Source: Aneurinibacillus danicus
GTDB taxonomy: Bacteria > Bacillota > Bacilli > Aneurinibacillales > Aneurinibacillaceae
Direction of reading: 5' to 3'
DNA length: 45,691 bases
Assembly (NCBI RefSeq): GCF_007991215.1
Contig: NZ_BJXX01000117.1
Location: 1-45,691, forward strand
The notes beneath the pieces are model-generated. The model was not told the origin of the DNA, did no database searches, and was given only the letters and a program-made list of their open reading frames with translations. This document shows positions 41,319 to 45,691 of this stretch, in pieces. Numbering within the stretch: the stretch's first letter is position 1; each line of letters starts with the position of its first letter. The translations under genes and the position numbers were made by a program.

Positions 41319-41364
41319 TTGACTTATTTGCTAAAATTGGTATAATTAATTATAATGATTTTAA
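41319..41364 (+). promoter_or_regulatory. sigma-A promoter and PerR box of dps
   Basis: TTGACT (41319), 16 bp, TATAAT (41341). TTATAATGATTTTAA at 41350-41364 matches the PerR consensus TTATAATNATTATAA in all but one defined position. Confidence 0.85.
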
Positions 41365-41406
41365 ATAAACAACATATCTAAATTAACAATATCAGGAGGT
41401 TGGAAA

Positions 41407-41841
41407 ATGAAAAACATTACCGAAGTATTGAACCAACAAATCGCCAACTGGACAGTGCTGTACGTAAAATTGCACAACTATCACTGGTATGTGAAGGGAA
41501 GCCAGTTCTTCACGCTGCATGCGAAATTCGAAGAATTCTATAACGAAGCGGCGCTTCATATCGACGAGCTGGCTGAACGCCTGCTGGCCTTAAAAGGCGC
41601 GCCGGTAGCGACGATGAGCGAGGCGCTTGAACTCTCTTCGGTAAAAGAAGCAACGAACAAAGAAGATGCACGTGAGATGGTGCAAACGCTCATCAATGAT
41701 TTCGAACAGATCAATAAAGAACTGAAAGAAGGCATGGAATTAGCCGACAAGGAGAACGATGAAGTGACGGGGGATATGCTGCTTGCAATTCACTCATCGC
41801 TTGAGAAACATATCTGGATGCTTACTTCATTCCTCGGATAA
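41407..41841 (+). CDS. mrgA: Dps-family mini-ferritin (MrgA-like)
   Basis: 144 residues behind CAGGAGG. The ferroxidase ligands are present in [19 protein letters not shown] and H-I-D-E-L-A-E-R. Dps proteins oxidise Fe2+ with hydrogen peroxide, store the iron in a dodecamer and, in the MrgA type, bind DNA. A PerR box at the promoter supports the MrgA assignment. Full length. Confidence 0.93.
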   Translation: MKNITEVLNQQIANWTVLYVKLHNYHWYVKGSQFFTLHAKFEEFYNEAALHIDELAERLLALKGAPVATMSEALELSSVKEATNKEDAREMVQTLINDFEQINKELKEGMELADKENDEVTGDMLLAIHSSLEKHIWMLTSFLG

Positions 41842-41878
41842 CATGCAGAGGAATGAATAAGGAGAGGATTTTAACGTA

Positions 41879-41900
41879 GAAAAAGGCAGCGGCCTTTTTC
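41879..41900 (+). terminator. rho-independent terminator of dps
   Basis: GAAAAAGG/CCTTTTTC stem. The stem and the pyrimidine-rich sequence after it resemble those at 44391 behind the P-type ATPase. Confidence 0.75.
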
Positions 41901-41965
41901 TTCCCTGGATCTTTTTTCTCTCCTTCCGTCTTTCTTTATTTCAGGATTTTCACAGAACAGTTAAG

Positions 41966-42003
41966 AAACGCTCTGGAACATAGCTGGATTCCAGAGCGTT
42001 TTT
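41966..42003. terminator. strong terminator between dps and the small peptide gene
   Basis: AAACGCTCTGGAA/TTCCAGAGCGTTT, 13-bp stem with T-runs on both sides; serves the minus-strand peptide gene and blocks read-through from dps. Confidence 0.85.
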
Positions 42004-42030
42004 ATGTACGGAAGATGGCTTTATATTTTC

Positions 42031-42135
42031 TCATCGCTTCTCCTCATGCCCGGCCTTGGCGAATGAATACAGCAAGAACGGCGAAGAAATCAGCAGAACC
42101 ATAAACAAAGCAGCTTCAATTACGTGTACATCCAT
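42031..42135 (-). CDS. 34-residue single-span membrane peptide under a Fur-like box
   Basis: It starts at the ATG at 42135 behind AGGGGTGG; a longer frame to 42234 would cross the promoter. The product M-D-V-H-V-I-E-A-A-L-F-M-V-L-L has one membrane helix and a charged tail ending H-E-E-K-R. A consensus promoter and a Fur-like site precede it, and a terminator follows. It may assist a membrane transporter, possibly the P-type ATPase transcribed divergently. Family not recognised. Confidence 0.68.
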   Translation of the reverse strand: MDVHVIEAALFMVLLISSPFLLYSFAKAGHEEKR

Positions 42136-42155
42136 CGGGTATCCACCCCTTAATT

Positions 42156-42204
42156 GAAAATAATTATTATCATCAATTATAAAGTGGTGTAGAAGATGCG
42201 TCAA
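42156..42204 (-). promoter_or_regulatory. sigma-A promoter and Fur-like box of the 34-residue peptide
   Basis: On the minus strand TTGACG (42204-42199), 17 bp, TATAAT (42181-42176). Directly downstream is GATGATAATAATTATTTTC (42174-42156), 15 of 19 matches to the Fur consensus. Confidence 0.75.
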
Positions 42205-42234
42205 TGAAAATTCGCCTATTTTTAATTTTTCCAC

Positions 42235-42271
42235 TTCCCAATAGGGTAAAAGTAAATTATAATAATTATAA
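42235..42271 (+). promoter_or_regulatory. promoter and perfect PerR box of the metal ATPase
   Basis: TTCCCA (42235), 17 bp, TATAAT (42258). TTATAATAATTATAA at 42257-42271 matches the PerR consensus at every defined position and covers the -10 box. Confidence 0.85.
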
Positions 42272-42308
42272 TTGAATTGCCTATATGCAAAAAAATTAAC
42301 CTAGAACA

Positions 42309-42327
42309 AAAAATGAAAATCATTCTT
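42309..42327 (+). promoter_or_regulatory. Fur-like site in the leader of the metal ATPase gene
   Basis: AAAAATGAAAATCATTCTT: 14 of 19 matches to the Fur consensus with a symmetric AATGA/TCATT core. Confidence 0.45.
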
Positions 42328-42419
42328 AATTAGAAATCGGGTGTGCTGCTGTCGTTTACGATAGCAGCATTCGTGCTTTCTGCAGAAAAATTGAGATTTA
42401 TTATCAGAGGTGAGCGGAA

Positions 42420-44351
42420 ATGAACGAAATAAAATCGACATGTGCGCCGGCTGTATCGGTGAAACCGAACAACGGGACGGACTGGCAGCAGACGTTGAAA
42501 CGACATGGGGAAGGCATCGCAGCAGTCGTATGCGGAGTGCTGACATTCGGTGCGTGGATGACGCAGAGCAGCGGAACAGTGTGGTCTTTCGTGTTGTATG
42601 TGCTGGCATACTTCATCGGAGGATATGCCAAAGCGAAAGAAGGTCTTGTCACGCTGTTCAAAGAGCGGGAGCTTGATGTTAACCTTCTCATGTTGTTGGC
42701 GGCCATCGGGGCGGCCAGCATCGGGTACTGGTTTGAAGGGGCGATTTTAATCTTTATTTTCTCGCTGAGCGGTGCGCTGGAAAGCTACACGCTCTCGCGC
42801 AGCTACCGTGATATCGAATCGCTGATGGATTTGAGACCCGAGACGGCCCTCCGCTATAAAGACGGAGTAGAGACGCGCATCAAAATCGAAGAGCTGAGCG
42901 TAGGCGATCTGATCATTGTCAAACCGGGCGAGCGTATCCCGGCGGACGGAACGATTCGCGAAGGAGTCTCTTCCGTTAATCAGGCATCCATTACCGGTGA
43001 GTCCATTCCGGTAGAAAAGGAAAAGGACGATACCGTATTTGCGGGTACACTGAACGGGGAAGGGTCGCTTCTGATCGAGGTCGGGAGCGAAAGTGAATCC
43101 AGCCTGTTTTCAAAAATCATTCAGTTGGTGCAGGACGCCCAGAGCGAAATGCCGCCGTCACAGCAATTCATCGAACGGTTTGAAGGGCTGTATGCCAAAA
43201 CGGTCGTCGGTATCACATTATTGTTGATGCTGATACCGCACTATGCGCTGGGCTGGACATGGTCCGAGACGCTGTACCGGGCGATGGTATTTCTGGTTGT
43301 CGCATCTCCGTGCGCGCTGGTTGCTTCCATTATGCCGGCGATGCTGTCTGCTATTTCGAATAGTGCCCGCAGGGGGGTGCTATTCAAAGGGGGGGCCCAT
43401 CTAGAGAATTTAGCCGGTGTTCGTGCGATTGCGTTTGATAAAACCGGTACGCTGACCATGGGTCGTCCACAGGTGACCGATATCGTGCCGCTGCAGGATT
43501 ATAGTGAAGAAGAACTGCTGTGGATCACCGGTTCCATCGAAAGTCTTTCCGAGCATCCGATTGGCCGGGCGATAACCGAGAAGGCACAAAATACGGGCCG
43601 GCAGCTGGCACGTCCGCAGAATCTGCAGGCGGTGACAGGATTTGGCGTCGTGGCGGAATTTGAAGGCCAGACATGGAAAGTCGGAAAAGAAGCGTTCGTA
43701 GACATGGCAAGCGAAAATAAAGAGCTGTTCGGCTTGCTTTCACGTCTGGAAGCGGAAGGCAAGACGGTCATTTTCGCGCAAAACGACAGGGGAATTGCCG
43801 GTCTGCTGGCAGTGCAGGATACGCTTCGCGCGGAAGCGAAAGAAACAGTGGCGCAGTTAAGAGAGCTGGGAATTACGGTCGTCATGCTTACCGGGGATAA
43901 GCGGTCAACGGCCGAAGCGATGGCTGCCGAGGCAGGCGTAGACGAAGTGTATGCCGAGCTTCTTCCCCAGCAAAAAGTCGAGAGCGTGAAAGCGTTGAAA
44001 GAGAAGTACGGCAAAGTGGCGATGATTGGTGACGGGGTCAATGATGCGCCTGCACTGGCCACCGCCTCGGTCGGTATCGCAATGGGGAATGCTGGCAGCG
44101 ACGTAGCGCTTGATACGGCTGATTTGGTACTGATGAATGATGACCTGACGAAAATTCCGGTGGCGATTCGCCTGGGAAAAAAGGCGGGCCGGATTATCAA
44201 GCAAAACATCGCCTTCTCGCTCGGCATCATCATTTTGCTTATCCTGTCTAACTTTGCGCAGTCGCTGACGCTCCCGCTCGGCGTCATCGGACATGAAGGA
44301 AGCACCATTCTCGTTATTTTAAATGGGCTGCGTCTGCTGAAAAGTTCATGA
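42420..44351 (+). CDS. P1B4-type metal-exporting ATPase (PfeT/ZosA-like)
   Basis: 643 residues. It has no N-terminal Cys-type metal-binding domain. The actuator motif T-G-E-S, the phosphorylation motif D-K-T-G-T-L-T, the hinge G-D-G-V-N-D-A-P-A and the membrane S-P-C-A-L-V motif are all present. The last helix carries H-E-G-S-T, the hallmark of P1B4 pumps for Co2+/Fe2+. In B. subtilis PfeT (ZosA/YkvW) is a PerR-controlled ferrous-iron exporter, and here a perfect PerR box precedes the gene. Iron efflux under peroxide stress is the likely role. Confidence 0.9.
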   Translation: MNEIKSTCAPAVSVKPNNGTDWQQTLKRHGEGIAAVVCGVLTFGAWMTQSSGTVWSFVLYVLAYFIGGYAKAKEGLVTLFKERELDVNLLMLLAAIGAASIGYWFEGAILIFIFSLSGALESYTLSRSYRDIESLMDLRPETALRYKDGVETRIKIEELSVGDLIIVKPGERIPADGTIREGVSSVNQASITGESIPVEKEKDDTVFAGTLNGEGSLLIEVGSESESSLFSKIIQLVQDAQSEMPPSQQFIERFEGLYAKTVVGITLLLMLIPHYALGWTWSETLYRAMVFLVVASPCALVASIMPAMLSAISNSARRGVLFKGGAHLENLAGVRAIAFDKTGTLTMGRPQVTDIVPLQDYSEEELLWITGSIESLSEHPIGRAITEKAQNTGRQLARPQNLQAVTGFGVVAEFEGQTWKVGKEAFVDMASENKELFGLLSRLEAEGKTVIFAQNDRGIAGLLAVQDTLRAEAKETVAQLRELGITVVMLTGDKRSTAEAMAAEAGVDEVYAELLPQQKVESVKALKEKYGKVAMIGDGVNDAPALATASVGIAMGNAGSDVALDTADLVLMNDDLTKIPVAIRLGKKAGRIIKQNIAFSLGIIILLILSNFAQSLTLPLGVIGHEGSTILVILNGLRLLKSS

Positions 44352-44390
44352 AAAAGAAAGAATAGCCATGAGGGGATGAGTGCAATGTGG

Positions 44391-44412
44391 AAAAAGGCGA
44401 ACGCCTTTTTCT
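44391..44412 (+). terminator. rho-independent terminator of the metal ATPase
   Basis: GAAAAAGGCG-AA-CGCCTTTTTC, a 10-bp stem ending in T5. Confidence 0.85.
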
Positions 44413-44450
44413 TCCCGGGCTCTTCTTTCCTCTCCTTCTCTTTCCTTTTT

Positions 44451-45689
44451 TTATTCTTCTGCTGCTTTCTGTTGTGAAGAGATCGGCAGGATAATATCAA
44501 ATGTCGTGCCAACGCCGGGCTCGCTATATGCTTCAATATAGCCCTTGTGGTTTTTGATGATGTTGTAGCTTACCATTAAACCGAGCCCGGTTCCTTTTTC
44601 TTTCGTTGTATAGAAGGGCTCACCCAGCCGCTGAATTTTCTCCGGGGAGATCCCCACACCCTGATCGGAGAAGCGGACGAGCATGTGCTTTTCGTCTTTG
44701 CGCAGAACTCGAACATGAATGTTCCCTCCCTGGGGCATGGCTTCAAGCGCATTCTTTAAAATGTTGATGAATACCTGCTTTAGCTGATTAGCTTCGCAAT
44801 CCACCTGCGGCAGGTCCGGTCCGTAATTGGGGATAATCCGGACGTTTTTCATAATGGCCTGCGTTTCAAAGAGGTTGATTGTATGCTGGACGATCTCCTG
44901 CAGAGAATTTTTGCTGAAACGGACATGCTGCGGTTTGGCCAGCATCAAAAAGTCGCTAATAATTAATTCGATACGATCGACCTCGGACAGCATAATCTTC
45001 GAATAAGGAAAATGTGTGTCTCCTTCCTGATTAAACAGCTGGATGAATCCTTTCAGCACGGTTAACGGGTTGCGGATTTCATGCGCAACCCCTGCCGCCA
45101 GGCTTCCGGCGATTGATAAGGTGTCGGCTTTGCGCAGCGCATCTTCGGTCTTTTTGCGATCGGTAATGTCTCGAATCACTCCCATTATGGCCGGCTGCTT
45201 GTTGTATTGAATCGGTGTGACCGCCACATCTACGTCAAGAATGCTGCCATCTCGATGAATGAGCTTTTCCTCAACTGGCTCTGCGGAAATGTTCTCTTTC
45301 ATCATTTTTTGAATGCGTTGTTTGACTCCTTCGTGATAATCCGGATGGATATAATCGAAGAGCGACTGACCAATGAGTTCCTGCGGGTCATCATAGCCAA
45401 GCATGCGGGCACCGGATGTGTTAATGAATAGACATTTTCCTTCTTGATGGACCAGAATCATGTCAGGGGAGAGCTCTACGAGCCGCCGGTACAGCTGCTC
45501 GCTTTCACGCAACTGTTTTTCTTTCTCCTCTAAGGCCTGTTTCGAGAGATGAGAGGAGATGACATCCCGGCGAATTACGATGTAGAGTACAATTCCGGTA
45601 ATAAACGTAAATATGAGTGCTTTGGTAACATTAATCAAATACGTATTCGCAGACTGATCCAGTATTTCCATAATAAATTTGTCGGACAC
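44451..45689 (-). CDS. PAS-domain sensor histidine kinase, sporulation-kinase type (5' partial)
   Basis: At least 412 residues. The open frame reaches the window edge, and the GTG at 45689 has no visible upstream, so the true start is probably outside. One membrane helix (A-L-I-F-T-F-I-T-G-I-V-L-Y-I-V) is followed by a PAS domain (about residues 60-180). Next come a HisKA domain with G-V-A-H-E-I-R-N-P-L and an ATPase domain (N-A-L-E-A-M, D-Q-G-V-G-I, G-T-G-L-G-L). The pattern is that of KinA/KinE-like kinases feeding the Spo0 phosphorelay. No response regulator is adjacent, consistent with an orphan kinase. Confidence 0.9.
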   Translation of the reverse strand: MSDKFIMEILDQSANTYLINVTKALIFTFITGIVLYIVIRRDVISSHLSKQALEEKEKQLRESEQLYRRLVELSPDMILVHQEGKCLFINTSGARMLGYDDPQELIGQSLFDYIHPDYHEGVKQRIQKMMKENISAEPVEEKLIHRDGSILDVDVAVTPIQYNKQPAIMGVIRDITDRKKTEDALRKADTLSIAGSLAAGVAHEIRNPLTVLKGFIQLFNQEGDTHFPYSKIMLSEVDRIELIISDFLMLAKPQHVRFSKNSLQEIVQHTINLFETQAIMKNVRIIPNYGPDLPQVDCEANQLKQVFINILKNALEAMPQGGNIHVRVLRKDEKHMLVRFSDQGVGISPEKIQRLGEPFYTTKEKGTGLGLMVSYNIIKNHKGYIEAYSEPGVGTTFDIILPISSQQKAAEE

Positions 45690-45691
45690 TA

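Noticed and set aside
43499-44536. 345-codon minus-strand ORF opposite the metal ATPase
   Set aside because: Serine-rich antisense frame of a strongly recognisable P-type ATPase; it also crosses the terminator at 44391.
1-45691. tRNA or rRNA genes
   Set aside because: No cloverleaf with a CCA-type end and no rRNA-like segment was seen by eye on either strand; a covariance search was not possible.

Overview
The window looks like chromosomal DNA of an endospore-forming Bacillales bacterium, possibly of the Aneurinibacillus/Brevibacillus type (inference only). It carries a YlaN-family protein, an MrgA-type Dps, PerR and Fur boxes, sporulation-type sensor kinases, a YrhE/YrhD-like formate dehydrogenase pair and YcnI/CopC copper proteins. 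AAGGAGG-type ribosome sites and consensus sigma-A promoters fit the same group.

Layout. 1-3251: a sodium:solute symporter cut by the window edge, then a CocE/NonD-type hydrolase. 3378-7139: a copper-linked cluster (CopC-like protein, two-component system, YcnI-like protein, His-rich stalk-domain protein). 7200-9238: a possible structured leader RNA, CheW and a short chemoreceptor. 9490-11597: a small Cys-rich protein, an IS630 remnant, a BASS-family transporter and a pirin. 11765-26585: an MFS gene with its MarR regulator, split by a 13.2-kb Mu-like transposable prophage. 26879-29358: a DUF1641 protein and a decayed formate dehydrogenase. 29589-34367: a PAS-AAA-Fis regulator, an MFS transporter and an amidase. 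34400-36047: a methyltransferase and a wrecked sensor kinase. 36026-44351: an iron and oxidative-stress island (Fur-type siderophore ABC transporter, ylaN, TetR regulator, PerR-type dps, P1B4 metal ATPase, 34-residue membrane peptide). 44451 to the end: a PAS sensor kinase cut by the edge.

The main object is the Mu-like element at 12744-25927. Its ends are TG...CA, it is flanked by a 5-bp duplication (CCCAT), and removing it plus one CCCAT restores the MFS reading frame exactly. Read from its left end (25927) it has a tandem-HTH repressor on one strand. Facing it is an early operon: small HTH protein, MuA-type DDE transposase, MuB-type ATPase, small proteins, GemA, a family of repeated helical-domain proteins and a sigma-like HTH protein. 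Beyond a terminator come a Mor-like activator, a coiled-coil protein and a Mu I-type protease. Terminase, portal, capsid and tail genes are absent. In their place are a small cassette bounded by two related hairpins, an IS110-family insertion and, next to the right end, a stand-alone protein resembling only the DNA-binding part of a Mu transposase. The element is either a deleted prophage or a reduced, satellite-like transposable element.

The right-hand third forms one iron-homeostasis programme. Uptake genes carry Fur boxes, storage and efflux genes carry PerR boxes, and YlaN, known in Bacillus as a Fur partner, lies between them. Two genes outside the prophage (formate dehydrogenase and a KinB-like kinase) show internal deletions plus frameshifts, so this genome is shedding functions here.
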